A DNA stretch of 64,000 bases from contig CAMRHE010000197.1 of NCBI GenBank assembly GCA_947044405.1, forward strand, positions 992,001 to 1,056,000, read 5' to 3'. This stretch comes from Leptodactylus fallax. Lineage: Eukaryota > Chordata > Amphibia > Anura > Leptodactylidae. Of the stretch, positions 10,600-21,837 are shown piece by piece (the first letter of the stretch is position 1; each line of letters begins with the position of its first letter). Under the pieces are notes generated by a model. It ran no database searches. It saw only the letters and a list, made by a program, of their open reading frames with translations, and had not been told where the DNA came from. The position numbers were made by a program, and so were the translations under genes.

Positions 10600-13130
10600 T
10601 TGTTATGCAATTTCTCCCGAGCACGGAAATACCCCACAAGTGGGTGTAAACTGATGTTTAGGCGAATGGCAGCGCACGGAAGGGAAGGAGTGACACTGGG
10701 CGTCTGAAAAGCAGATTTTGCTGGAATGGTTTTCAGGTGCCATGTCTCATTTGCAAAGCCCCTAGTGTACCAATACAAAGGAAAACCCCAAAAAGTGAAA
10801 TTCACCCCTCACAGAATTCATATAGGGGTATAGTGAGCATTTTGACCTTACAGCCGTTTCACAGATTTTGCTAACATTGGGATGTATAAATGAAACATTA
10901 CTAAAATGTCACTTAATCCCCAAAGTTTTCATTTTCACAAGGGGTTAAAGGAAAAAAAAGCACCCCACAGTTTGCAAAACAATTGCTCCTGAACACTGCA
11001 ATACCCCATATGTGGTCGTAATCTGCTGTATGGGAACATGGCAGGGCTCAGAATGGAAAGAGCGCTATTTGGCTTTTGGAGAGCAGATTTTGCTGGAATA
11101 GTTTTCAGGTACCATGTCGCATTTGCAGAGCCCCCAAAGTACTAATACAGTGGAAACCCCCTAAAAGTGACCCCATTTTGGAAACTACACCCTTCACAGA
11201 ACATATCAAGGGGTATAGTGAGCATTTTGACCCTACAGCTGTTTCACAGATTTTATTAACATTGGGACATTAAAATGAAAAATTACTTTTTTTCCAATAA
11301 ACCATTCATTTAGCGACATATTTTTAATTTTTGCAAGTGGTTAAAGAAAAAAACACCCCACAGTTTGTTACACAATTTCTTCACAGAAATGCCCCATATG
11401 TGGTCAGAAACTGCTGTATGGGTACATGATGGGGCTCAGAATGGAAAGAGCACTATTTGGCTTTTGGAGGGCAAATATGGCTGGAATAGTTTTTGAGTGC
11501 CATGTCGCATTTGCAGAGCCCCTAAAGTAGCAATACAATGGAAACCTCTCAAAAGTGACCCCATTTTAGAAAGTACACCCCTCAAGGAATGTATCAAGGG
11601 GTATTATCATTTTGAGCCTAAAAATGCTTCCCAAAAATTAATGTACAAAGTGAAAATTAAAGTTTTTAAAGAAATATCCAATTTCAGTGCCTAATATGTT
11701 GCGGCCACTTTGTGGCATCAGAGACAGGCACTTCTAAAACTATTAAGTGGGCTATGCCGGGGACAAAAAAAATTAAATATGTGGGTATAAACTGCTGCTT
11801 GGGCACACAGCAGGGCTCAAAAGGGAAGGAACACTGTTTTTTTTAGCTTTTGGAGTACTTTCTGGTCGCCATGTTATTTTTGCAGAGCCCTGGAGGTGCC
11901 AGTAAATTGGAATTCCCCAAGAAGTGACCCCCATTTTGTAGGGGCAATTTTAGGGTCTCTGCAAATGTGACACGGCGTCCAAAAAAACAACAATCTAAAT
12001 ATGCGCTCCAAAAGCACGTAGCGCTCCTTCACATTTGTGCCCTGCTGTGTGCCCAAATGACAGTTTATGCCCACATGTATGACACTGGTGTACCCAGGAT
12101 AATGTACTTAATGCCATATGTGGGTATAAACTGCTGTTTGGGCACAGCCGGGCACAGCCGGGAAGGAGCGCTATTTTGGTTTTTAGAGCACAGTTTGCTT
12201 TTTGGACACCATGCCACTTTTGCAGAGCCCATGAATTGCCAGTAAAGTGGAATCCGCAGTCATGTCACCCCATTTTGGAAACTATACCCTTCAAGGGATT
12301 TATCAAGTGGGATAGCGAGCATTATTAACCTTTAAGTGTTGCATTCTTTTAATTTCCAAAAATGAATGCGCAGCTGATAATGAAAAGTTAAAAATGAAAT
12401 TTTTCTATAGATACGCCATTTCAGTGCCCAATATGTTGTGCTCAGTTTATGTCTGCACAGACACACACTCCAAAAACTGGTGAGCGGGGATCCCGGGCAC
12501 AATAGCTTTTGGAGCATTCATCTCTGATACAAGCCGGGCACAACATATTACGCACTGAAATTATGTATTCCTGGAATAATTGTCATTTTCACCTTTCACC
12601 TTCAGCTGCGTATTCATTTATGGATAATAAATGATAGCAACACTTGGGGGTTAAAAATGCTCACTGTACCCCTGGATAAATTCCTTCAGGGGTGTAGTTT
12701 CCAAAATGGGGTGACATGTCAGGGGATTCCACTGTACTGGCATTTCAGCTCTGCAGAAGTGCAATGGCGTCCAAAAACCAAACCGTCCAAGTCTGTGCTC
12801 CAAAAACCAAATAGCGCTCCTTCCCTTCTGTGCCGGCTGTGCCCAAACAGCAGTTTATACCCATATATGACATTAAGTACGTTATTCTGGGTACGACAAG
12901 TGTAATACATGTGGGTATAAACTGCAGTTTGGGCACACAGTAGGGCGTAGAAGGGAGGGAGCGCTTATGTGGCTTTTGGAGCGCAGATTCAGATGTTTAG
13001 GATCTGGATGCCATGTCATGTTTGCAGAGCCTCTAAAGTACCAGTAAAGTGGATTCCCCTAGGGAATAACCCCATTTTGAAAAGTGCACCCCTCAAAGAA
13101 TTTATCAAGGGGTGTAACGAGCATTAGTAT
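10600..13130 (+). repeat. Diverged tandem units of about 340-390 bp
   Basis: The phrases GGGCACACAGCAGGGCTC, GGAAGGAGCGC, GCATTTGCAGAGCC and ACCCCTCA(A)GGAATTTATCA recur in the same order about seven times. Instances of the first phrase or its variants lie near 10660, 11035, 11425, 11800, 12140 and 12930. The units are strongly diverged from each other, so the duplication is old and was present in the family before dispersal. Confidence 0.72.
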
Positions 13131-14278
13131 GCAGACGTGACTGCACAGCGGATGGGGAAAAGTGAATATGTAAGCTGTGCGGAGTACATTGAGTACACTA
13201 AATTCCCTACTATTTCCCCAGTAGTTCCTATTATTGGGGGGTCACTCTGGGGGAAACTTCTGGTTTATTATCCCTCGTAAGCTCTAAATCTGGTTTGCAC
13301 CCTAATATACGCTCGCACAGCTTATACATTCCCTTCCTGCCGCAGCCAGTTATGTTCTAATGATTTGACGATTTTTGGGGTTTTGTCTTCAAATTGTACG
13401 AGCTATATTTTCTTTATTTCTCTGGTGATGTAGCCATATGAGGGCTTGTTGTTTGCGGGGTGAGATGTATTTTTTAATGACATCATTTTTAGGTGCTTAC
13501 AACTTATTAAATAAATTTTATTAACTCTTTCTTGGTGGATTAAAAAACAACCCCATCAACCCGGTTATATGCAATTATCTTTCTTGTATGTGTTGTTATA
13601 CATTCTTTAAAAATTTTAATAAAACTGATTGAAACTAAAAAACAACCCCATCAATTCTGGCACTACGTTTTACCTTTTAATTTTTTCACCATGCAGCGTA
13701 GAGCGTAAGTTATCTTGTTATCTTTATTCTGCGGGTCGGTACGATTACGGCGATATCTCATTTATACTGTTTTTTTATGCGATACCAATTTTGCAGAACA
13801 AAAACCCATTTGGGGACATAAATCAATTTTTTTTGCATCGCCATCTTCTAAGATGCGTAGCATTTTTATTTTTCAGTTTAGAGAGTTGATTTAGGGCTTA
13901 TTTTTTGCGGGACAACCTGTGCTTTTTATTGGTACTGTTTTGGGGTACATATGACTTTTTGATCACTTTTTATGGCATATTTTGTAAGGTGAGATGGCGA
14001 AAAATCATTACTTTTGGCGGGTTTTTTCCATTTTTTTTTCCCCGACGTTTGCCTTGTACATTAAATATGGTTTCAGTTTTATTGTACAGGTTGTTACGGA
14101 CGCGGCGATACCAAATATGTATTGTTTTTATTAATTTTTAGGTTTATTTTTTATATAATTCATTTTATATAGGAAAAGGGAATTTTTGGGGCTTTATTCT
14201 TTTATTAATTTTTTTCACATACTTTATTATTATTTTTTTTCACTTTTTTTACTTTTTCATGTGTCCCATAAGGACACC

Positions 14279-14640
14279 TGAGCCAGAGATGCTTTGATCT
14301 CTGGCTCAGTACTATAGACTGCAAGACACGAGCATGCAAGTGTCTTGCAGTCTATAGAGGAAGTCATCGCTTTGGAAACGCAGCGCTGACTTCCGCAGGT
14401 CTCGGCAGGATCAACCAGGTAGTGGGGGCTCCAGGCAGCCTGGGGTCACTGGGCAGACCCCGGCTGAAGATTATCGATCTCGCCGCGGGAGGTGCCTGGA
14501 GGGGCGGCAAGATGGCGGAACCCCTTGGATGCCGCGGTCATGTTAAAGGGGTTAAAACCTCCGATCAGAACTCGGTTCCGACCGGGGGTTATGGAGTAGG
14601 GTGTTAGCTGTCAGTTATAGCTAACACCCGGTTCCGATGC
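14279..14640 (+). repeat. Cluster of strong hairpins at the right end of the TTAA element
   Basis: GAGCCAGAGAT and ATCTCTGGCTC pair around a 6-base loop (14279-14306). CTATAGACTGCAAGACAC pairs with its exact complement ending at 14357. A third palindrome around TAGCTGTCAGTTATAGCTA lies near 14603-14630. The first two hairpins recur in diverged form at about 38185-38265. Confidence 0.75.
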
Positions 14641-14929
14641 TGCCCGCTCAGATAGTGAGCGGGCGGCCGGCCTCGGGCGTAGTATTACGCCCTGGTGCGC
14701 GAAGTACCTAGCGCCCAGGACGTAATAGTATGTCCAAGGTCGTTAAGGGGTTAAGGCTGCAGGAATTGTTTTGTTGTTGCATTCAGAATTCCATACCTTT
14801 TTTTAAATTTTTTTCCTTAATATAGCTACAGTGACTTGCAAAAGTATTCATACCCCTTGAACTTTTTCACATTTTGTCACCTTACAACCACAAACTTAAA
14901 TGTATTTTATTGAGATTTTAAGTGATAGA

Positions 14930-14934
14930 CTAAC
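14930..14934. repeat. Gypsy 5-bp target-site duplication (left)
   Basis: CTAAC at 14930-14934 matches CTAAC at 17421-17425. The two flank the LTR element exactly, as expected for an integrase-mediated insertion. Confidence 0.85.
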
Positions 14935-15586
14935 TGTAAGGGTCTTGCCAACCGTAGCAACCCTGACACTACTGCAGGGTCTGGGAGGAAGGACAGAGAC
15001 AAGTGAGCCCTAATCTCACCCCAGCCACTGTCCCTTCCTATTGCCTCAGTTACCCTAAACGGTAAAAGGACAACTCGACGACAAGCCCTATACTGGGTAA
15101 GTGACACACAGAACGCAGACAGGACGCACAAACAACAAAGGGAGGTCAGCTAGCCAAGGGGTCGGTAACACACGAGCAATGCAGTACAGAATCAAAATCC
15201 AAGAGAATAGTCAAAGTCAAAGCCAGTGGTCAGAAAATCAGGTAACAAGGTAGCAAGGGATATAATAAAGAGAGCAGGCAAAGACAGAGCAATAACCGGC
15301 GACTATGTGAGGGCTGACAACCTGTTTATAGAAAGTCTGGGACCAGCCCCCAGACCTGATAGGTACACAGGCTGTCAATCACACAGGCCAGGAAGAGATT
15401 AACTCTATACCGTCCAGAGAGAATGTTCAGAACACCGGTGGGGCCGGAAATCTATTACACTGACTAGGACCATGTTCAGACTGAGTAGCAAGAAACTTAC
15501 ACAAAGAATCAAACTGAACACGCCTCCTTCACCACAGCGTGCGAGCGGAGGGCGGCGCCGAGACCCGAAACGGCAGAGACGTTACA
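14935..15586 (-). repeat. 3' LTR of the gypsy element
   Basis: It starts TGTAAGGGTCTTGCC and ends GACGTTACA on the plus strand. It is 652 bp, the same length as the 5' LTR, and differs from it at roughly a dozen positions by eye. That is about 98% identity, so the insertion is fairly young. Confidence 0.88.
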
Positions 15587-16720
15587 GTACCCCCCCCCCC
15601 CCCCTTTATGAGGGGCCACCGGACTCTCACCAGATAAACCAGTTTTAGTAGGACCCAGTATTTTCTCTGCTTTCAATTCAGGGTCTTTTTGCACAACCAC
15701 AGACACTGGTGGGCCAGGCAAACATTTTGTATTCACCTGGTGTTTCCCACCTTTAGCAGCCGAGACAGTCTCCTCCGTAACACAATTTAAAGTGTGCAGA
15801 GCAGTCATATCAGCAAATACCTGGTTGCCTGAGTGGTTCTTCTGATTACCACTCAGGCACTGAAGTTTTTCCGCTGGTCTGCGAGGTCTGATCGAGCAGT
15901 CACGGATGAAATGACCGGAATCACCACAGTACAGGCAGAGGTTGTTCCTGAGACGATGCTCTCGTCGCATCTTGGCGTCCATAACTCCTAGTTGAATGGG
16001 TTCCTCACCAGGAGTCATGGGAGAAATAACAGGTTTCTCAGGAGAGAGTGAGGGAGAGACAGAAAACTTGAAAGAAGCAGACCCTATTCTCTCTTTAACA
16101 TTTTCCCGGATCCTACGGTCAATACGGACAGCCAAAGTCATGGCCTGCTCAAGAGTGGGAGGATCTGGGTGACCAACCCAGAGCTCCTTAACACGGTCAC
16201 ACAGGCCTTGTTTAAAGTGAGCCTTTAGAGCTGACTCACACCAACCTGCAGTCACGCTGCACTTGCGGAATTCTGCGCAATATTCCTCAGCAGAGCGTTT
16301 GCCCTGCCGCATGGTGAGGAGTTGCGATTCCGCAAGCCCAATGTGGTCTGGCTCAGCATATATAGACCCCAAAGACAAAAAAATTTTTTCAAAGTTAATC
16401 CACTCCTCAGTCCCTGGAGGGAGTTTAAGGGCCCAAGCTTGTGGATCCCCCTGTAGGAGGGATATAACTACTCCCACCATTTGGGCCTGGGATGCATGTG
16501 GATTAATCCGGAAATACAAGCGACAAGACTCCCGGAAAGTCTCAAATTTTTCACGATCCCCTGAAAAACGGTCGGGGAGTAGCATCTTAACCCTAAAAGG
16601 GGCAGAAACAACTGGGGATGCTGCAGCAGCATCAGTAAGGGTTTGCACCTGTTTAGCAAGCTCAGCTACCAGACCTACCAAACCTTCCAACTTGGCTGCA
16701 AGGCCCTGAATAGGATCCAT
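15509..16720 (-). CDS. Gypsy/sushi-type Gag, 403 aa, fused to LTR sequence at its end
   Basis: Gag forms the particle that packages the element RNA. The N-terminus MDPIQGLAAKLEGL is predicted to be helical. A capsid-like region follows (LLPDRFSGDREKFETFRESC, then LQGDPQAWALKLPPG), matching Ty3/gypsy retrotransposon Gag. A single CX2CX4HX4C zinc knuckle, CLYCGDSGHFIRDC, sits near residues 260-275. The last part runs through the poly-G purine tract and about 26 codons into the 3' LTR, so the deletion that removed pol also gave Gag a new tail. The frame is open throughout. It lies inside an LTR element, so it is not a domesticated RTL gene. Confidence 0.85.
   Translation of the reverse strand: MDPIQGLAAKLEGLVGLVAELAKQVQTLTDAAAASPVVSAPFRVKMLLPDRFSGDREKFETFRESCRLYFRINPHASQAQMVGVVISLLQGDPQAWALKLPPGTEEWINFEKIFLSLGSIYAEPDHIGLAESQLLTMRQGKRSAEEYCAEFRKCSVTAGWCESALKAHFKQGLCDRVKELWVGHPDPPTLEQAMTLAVRIDRRIRENVKERIGSASFKFSVSPSLSPEKPVISPMTPGEEPIQLGVMDAKMRREHRLRNNLCLYCGDSGHFIRDCSIRPRRPAEKLQCLSGNQKNHSGNQVFADMTALHTLNCVTEETVSAAKGGKHQVNTKCLPGPPVSVVVQKDPELKAEKILGPTKTGLSGESPVAPHKGGGGGYCNVSAVSGLGAALRSHAVVKEACSV
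15587..15608 (-). repeat. Polypurine tract of the gypsy element
   Basis: On the minus strand this reads AAAG followed by a run of about 14 G and TAC, directly before the 3' LTR. This is where plus-strand DNA synthesis would start in such elements. Confidence 0.65.
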
Positions 16721-16768
16721 GCTGACCCTATAGGAAGCAATGGCAGAATGTATATAGGCCGGTTATTC

Positions 16769-17420
16769 TGTAAGGGTCTTGCCAACCGTAGCAACCCTGA
16801 CACTACTGCAGGGTCTGGGAGGAAGGATAGAGACAAGTGAGCCCTAATCTCACCCCAGCCACTGTCCCTTCCTATTGCCTCAGTTACCCTAAACGGTAAA
16901 AGGACAACTCGAAGACAAGCCCTATACTGGGTAAGTGACACACAGAATGCAGACAGGACGCACAAACAACAAAGGGAGGTCAGCTAGCCAAGGGGTCGGT
17001 AACACACGAGCAATACAGTACAGAATCAAAATCCAAGAGAATAGTCAAAGTCAAAGCCAGTGGTCAGAAAATCAGGTAACAAGGTAGCAAGGGATATAAT
17101 AAAGAGAGCAGGCAAAGACAGAGCAATAACCGGCGACTATGTGAGGGCTGGCAACCTGTTTATAGAAAGTCTGGGACCAGCCCCCAGACCTGATAGGTAC
17201 ACAGGCTGTCAATCACACAGGCCAGGAAGAGATTAACTCTATACCGTCCAGAGAAAATGTTCAGAACAAGGGTGGGGCCAGAAATCCATTACACTGACTA
17301 GGACCATGTTCAGACTGAGTAGCAAGAAACTTACACAAAGAATCAAACTGAACACGCCTCCTTCGCCACAGCGTGCGAGCGGAGGGCGGCACCGAGACCC
17401 GAAACGGCAGAGACGTTACA
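16769..17420 (-). repeat. 5' LTR of the gypsy element
   Basis: It runs from TGTAAGGGTC at 16769 to ACGTTACA at 17420 and is 652 bp. It is followed directly by the CTAAC target duplication. Confidence 0.88.
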
Positions 17421-17700
17421 CTAACACAAAGCAGCACATAATTGTGAAGTGGAACGAAAATGATACATGGTTTTCAAAATATTTATCAAATAAAAATCTG
17501 AAAAGTGTGATGTGCAAAAGTATTCAGACCCCTGTACTCTGATACCCCTAAATAAAATCCAGTGCGCACAATTGTCTTCAGAAGTAACTTAATTAGTTAA
17601 TAGAGTCCAGCTGTGTGTAATTTAGTCTCAGTATAAATACACCTGTTCTGTGAAGGCCTCAGTGGTTTGTTAGAGAACTCTAGTGAACAAACAGTATCAT

Positions 17701-18372
17701 GAAGACCAAGGAACTCACCAGACAGGTCAGAGGTAAAGTTGTGGAGAAGTTTAAAGCAGGGTTATCCCAAGCTTTGAGCATCCCAAGGAGCACTGTTTAA
17801 TTCATCATCCAAAAATGGAAAAATTATTCTACAACTGTAAACCTACCAAGGCATGGCTGTCCACCTAAACTAAGAGATTGAGCAAGGAGAGCACTGGTCA
17901 GAGAAGCAGCCAAGAGGCCCATGGTCATTCTGGAGGAGCTGCAGAAATCCACAGCTCAGGTGGATGAGACCAAAGTTGAACTTTTTGGTCTAAATGCAAA
18001 GTGCTATGTGTGGCAGAAAAGTAATACTGCCCATCACCCTGAACACATCATCCCCACTGTGAAACATGGTGGTGGCAGCATCATGCTGTGGGGATGCTTT
18101 TCTTCAGCAGGGACAGGGATGCTGGTCACAGTTGATGGGAAGATGGATATAGGGCAATCCTGGAAGAAAGTTTGTTGGAGGCTGCAAAAGACTTGAGACT
18201 GGGAAGTAGATTACCCTTCCAGCAAGACAATGACCTTAAACATACAGCTAGAGCTACAGAGGAATGGCTTAGATCAAAGAATATTCATGTGTTAGAATGG
18301 CCCAGGCAAAGTCCAGACCTAAATCCCATTGAGCATCTGTGGCAAGCCGTGAAAATTGCTGTTCACAGATGA
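17701..18372 (+). pseudogene. Tc1-like transposase remnant
   Basis: The start MKTKELTRQVRGKVVEKF is followed by a helix-turn-helix region with a stop after SIPRSTV and another after HGCPPKLRD. A deletion joins [10 protein letters not shown] directly to [10 protein letters not shown], which contains the first catalytic Asp. The C-terminal part keeps [32 protein letters not shown] and [11 protein letters not shown], in two frames. It is clearly inactive. Confidence 0.85.
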
Positions 18373-19660
18373 TCTCCATCCAATGGCTCTACAAAGTATT
18401 GATATAGGGGGTCTAAATACTTTTGCATGTCATACTTTTCAGATTTTTATTTTATTAAAATTTTGAAAACCATGTTTCTCGCTTATTTCACTGGGGGACA
18501 CAGCACCATAGGTATAGACCTTGTCAGTAAGGAGGCTCACTAGGAGAATGAAAAGTTGTCAGCTCTGCCTCTGGGCTATACCCTTCTCACAGACACTGAG
18601 CTAGTCAGTTTAAAGCTAGTTTCCATAGGAGGCAGACATGACCTGACACAGGTCTTTTTGTTTTACATCGTTTTTTATTTTTATTTTTCTTTCAGGTGCA
18701 GGGGGGTCTTCAGCGTGTACGCCACACTAGTCACACCCCCCTGTGGGCGCAGCACTTTGCAATAGAGCACCTCGCCAGTCACCCAGTCCCCGTTCGCCGC
18801 ACCAGCGGCTGGATTACCCATGACCCCACTCCCACATGCGAGGTCCTACCGAGGGGGTGACCCTGATGCACCTGAAGACGCCAGACAGGTGAGTATTAGA
18901 AGACGGGTAAGTATGAGGATTCCTCAGATCCACCCCCCCTCCCCACCTCTCCCTTCTGGACCTCCTACAGGGCTCCCATGTTCACAGCCTCCCTCCCCCT
19001 CCTCCTGGGGTGGGCTTCCTTATATGGGGGCACCTTAGTAAATAAGCCCCTTTGTTCCCTGGCCCTCCTGGGGCTTTTCTTCCCGCTCACCGCGCGGTTT
19101 CTTTATGGGGGGGGGGATCTTGTTTTTTGTTTTGGGGTCCCTGTCCTGGCCTCCGGTACCTTTTTTAGGCCCTCTGAAGCCTTCAGCCAGCTGTGATTCT
19201 GCTAGGCTGCAACCTGGCCCTCCCGTTTTCCAGGCTTCCCGGGCCTCCAAACTGCACCTAGGCCTTCCTATTGGTCTCCTTCCTCTGCCTATTCCCTGAA
19301 TGTGGTAAATCAGGGGGAGGAGCTTTTTTGCTTTCCTCAGTAATATGTAATCTTTATTTTTCTGTTCTGCAGCTCCTGCTGCTCTTTTCACAGGCTATTT
19401 TTCTGCTCCTGGAGAGACATAACACTGGGGACCTCTCTCTGCACACCCTACTCTGCAGCAGTCAGCGATAGGACATGCTTCTGGTTGTCTGGTAGGTTAA
19501 GCCCCTGGGTTACCCCTATTTTCCCTTGGGCCCACTCCGCCATGTCCTCCCATGTAGAGCCCCTTGGCCCCGCCCCTGGTCCCGTCACGTTTATTTGTGT
19601 GCCACTGTAACAAATTTTACCATGCGGCCAGCCTGAGCCCATCTGTCCTCTCTGCCTTCC

Positions 19661-20281
19661 GTGCTCTCTTCGCAGCACATATACTTGGAACAATACAGAG
19701 AAGATTACCAGGCCCCTGCGCAGGGATGCCACGCATGCAGTGTTAAAGCCTGCGTAGCCGTGCGGTCTCCTCCTCCTCTCCGGCAGCTTTCCCTCCCGGA
19801 TTGGGCGGCCTCCTTTACCCGGGCCATAGGCACTCGTGCCAGACTTAACCAGTCTGAGATGGAAACTTTGGAACAGCTGCCATCCCAGATTGCTGTTCAG
19901 TCGGAGACTTCTAGGCCCCTCCCTGGGCGCCCTTATTGTTCCTTTTCCAGGAGCCGTCCTCGCATAAGGACCAGGAAATCATCTTACAGGCCACGGTCCT
20001 CCTTCCCTTCCTCTGGGCACTCCCTGAATAGGGCCACATCTCACGGTTTCACTCCGACAAGTGGAACCCTGTATCCTCCTGTACGGTCCGTTTCTACTGG
20101 GGATGCCTCTGACTCCAACCTGGAGTATCAGCTAGGCATATCTATATACGCTGCTACGCAGGAGCTCAGCCGTGCGGTCAGAGAGACTCTGCAGATTTCA
20201 GAGAACCTGGATCCTACTTCTCAAGAAGACATCTCCTTCCACCACAGTCGCTGGCCCTCCTCTGGCCTCCCCCAACCTTGA
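19661..20281 (+). pseudogene. Gag-like frame of the deleted DIRS element
   Basis: This 206-residue open frame is rich in Ser, Pro and Arg (SFSRSRPRIRTRKSSYRPRS) and has a conserved-looking tail, LEYQLGISIYAATQELSRAV. I do not recognise a domain. Its position between the left inverted repeat and the recombinase remnant suggests it comes from the first DIRS reading frame. The true start is not certain. Confidence 0.4.
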
Positions 20282-20454
20282 GCTGTAGACCATATCTTGA
20301 TGGAATAATGACTTCATTTGAATCGTCCCCTTCCTTCCCCTGGAAGCAAGACGTCCTTTTTCCCAGCTCCTCCCTGCGGCCTTCATTTATGCCTTCTTGG
20401 CAGCAAGGCCTGCTTTTCCTGGGCTAAACAGCTCCATAGGGGTCTATCCTGTGT

Positions 20455-20735
20455 TGTGATCGAGGAGGCCTATTGGCTTGGGGGTAGGGCTCTGCCCTTC
20501 CGTGTGTCGGATCTCTCCTCGAATGGTGTCGGAGCCTCCTGGGGTGTTCGGCATCACGTTTCTGCCATCCAAGTCTGCAAGGCTGTCACCTGGGTCTCCA
20601 TTCACACTTTCTCTAAGTTTTCCCAGATCCATTCTGTGGCCTCTGTTGATGCAGGTTGGGCCGTAAGGTTCTTCAAGCAGCTGTTCGCTGGGTTGTTCGC
20701 ATGGCCTTGTAATTCCCACCCTCTGGGACTGCTTT
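20455..20735 (+). pseudogene. Tyrosine recombinase C-terminal remnant of the DIRS element
   Basis: The frame carries HVSAIQVCKAVTWVSIHTFS, then KFSQIHSVASVDAGWAVRFF. It matches the end of DIRS recombinases, where an IC(K/A)AA(S/T)W block precedes HTF and a Tyr-containing helix. The expected catalytic Tyr is replaced (KFSQ), so it would be inactive. Compare DQICAAAS and FVKHYRLDV in the larger DIRS element at 52400-52480. Confidence 0.6.
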
Positions 20736-21503
20736 AGGACATCCCTTGATGCTGTGTCCCCCAGTGAAATAGGCGAGAAAACGGGATTTTTGTACTCACC
20801 GTAAAATCCTTTTGTTGTATTCACTGGGGGAAACAGATCCTACCCTTGTTTTTTCCTGTTCTTGCCCGAGCTGTTTTGATTCTTTTTCGGGTGCAGGACA
20901 TGTTGGTGTTTGTTGGTTCCATGCTCTTTTTTGCTTTTTGGTGTCTTTCTCCTACTGCTGCGGTACAAACTGACTAGCACAGTGTTAGTGAGAAGGGTAT
21001 AGCCCAGAGGCGGAGCCGACGCTTTTCATTCTCCTAGTGTCAGCCTCCTAGTGGCCAAGTCTATACCCATGGTACTGTGTCCCCCAGTGAATAAAACGAG
21101 AAAAGGATTTTACGGTGAGTACAGTAATCCCGTTATCATTTTCGTTCCACTTCACAATTATCTGCTACTTTGTGTATATCACTCAATAAAATACATTTAC
21201 GTTTGTGGTTGTAAGGTGACAAAATGTGAAAAAGTTCAAGGGGTATAAATACTTTTGCAAGCCACACGTTTGATATTTTTCCATTGACACCATTTTGGAG
21301 TACATGTAACTTATTATGTATGTAGCTTATTATTAACTTTTTAAGGGGCAAAAGGTTAAAAAATAAAAAAAAAAACAATTTTTTTTTATTACCATATTTT
21401 TATGGACCATAAAAACATGGCGAAACCTTGCTAAAAGGTGCTTGGATCTTTATAGTTCAAAGTTAGGAGGAGTTCAGCAACACAAGAACCCCTGACTGCT
21501 TCC

Positions 21504-21637
21504 TTAAAGAGGACCTTTCACGTCCTCATGTATCTGCTGTTTCACATACCGCTAGAAAGCCGATAGCACGCTTAATTCAGTGCGCTGTCGGCTTTCTAGC
21601 AGTATATAAAACAGCATTTACATCACGTCCTCTTTAA
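21504..21637. mobile_element. TTAA-flanked MITE, 134 bp, palindromic
   Basis: It starts TTAAAGAGGACCTTTCACG and ends CGTCCTCTTTAA. The interior folds back on itself: GCTAGAAAGCCGATAGC pairs with GCTGTCGGCTTTCTAGC. It shares ends and core with the MITE at 59740-60110. Confidence 0.8.
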
Positions 21638-21837
21638 TGAGTGGGAGAAGCCCTGATAAAGATCTCTCCCTCCCTGCCACACATCGATCTGTCAGAACAG
21701 TGCAGGATAGGTGAAAGGATGGTGCAACTGGCTGACCACAGTCCATATGTAGACTGCGACTGGCAGCTATCTGAACCCCTGCCTCCATAGTAACAGTGGT
21801 CAGAAGAAGCACTGACCTTCCAACCGCTGGCATTTTA

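Larger units (their letters stand above)
9901..14754 (+). mobile_element. Large TTAA-flanked, piggyBac-like non-autonomous element (4.85 kb)
   Basis: The element begins TTAACCCCTTAAGGACC at 9901. Its right end, read in reverse, is TTAACCCCTTAACGACC and ends at 14754. The TTAA at each side suits piggyBac-type insertion. The inside is non-coding: a unique left part, a block of diverged direct repeats (about 10600-13130), an A/T-rich stretch, and a hairpin-rich right end. Related copies are at 2241-7200, 22810-27594, 36880-38480 and 40560-43020. No transposase is visible. The family assignment rests on the TTAA and the ends only. Confidence 0.68.
14935..17420 (-). mobile_element. Ty3/gypsy LTR retrotransposon, pol-deleted
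   Basis: This is a complete but internally deleted LTR element on the minus strand. It has two 652-bp LTRs, a 48-base leader, a single gag frame, and a purine tract of about 14 Gs directly against the 3' LTR. Protease, reverse transcriptase, RNase H and integrase are absent. Gag resembles the sushi/RTL type. I see no TGG-type tRNA primer-binding site next to the 5' LTR. The Tf1/sushi lineage is known for self-priming, which could explain this. Confidence 0.88.
18476..21134 (+). mobile_element. Deleted DIRS-like (tyrosine-recombinase) retrotransposon
   Basis: The ends are inverted. TCACTGGGGGACACAG with a following stretch (18490-18610) matches, in reverse, CTGTGTCCCCCAGTGA and its inner neighbour (20955-21100). 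A third region at about 20750-20840 joins CCCCCAGTGAAATAGGCGAG with ACTCACCGTAAAATCC and then CACTGGGGG. This resembles the internal complementary region of DIRS elements. The inside holds a gag-like remnant and a recombinase C-terminal remnant. RT and RNase H are missing. No target duplication is visible, as expected for this class. Confidence 0.72.
14829..21267 (+). mobile_element. Tc1-like transposon split by two nested insertions
   Basis: The left terminal repeat starts CAGTGACTTGCAAAAGTA after a TA at 14827. The right end, TACTTTTGCAAGCCAC, lies at 21250-21265. The element's own sequence is 14829-14934, 17426-18475 and 21135-21267. A gypsy-like element splits its left arm and a DIRS-like element splits its right arm. 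The transposase is degenerate. Confidence 0.85.

Noticed and set aside
15509..16720. Domesticated Gag gene of the RTL/PEG10 type.
   Set aside because: It is enclosed by matching LTRs and a target duplication, and its C-terminus reads into the LTR. It is an ordinary element gene.
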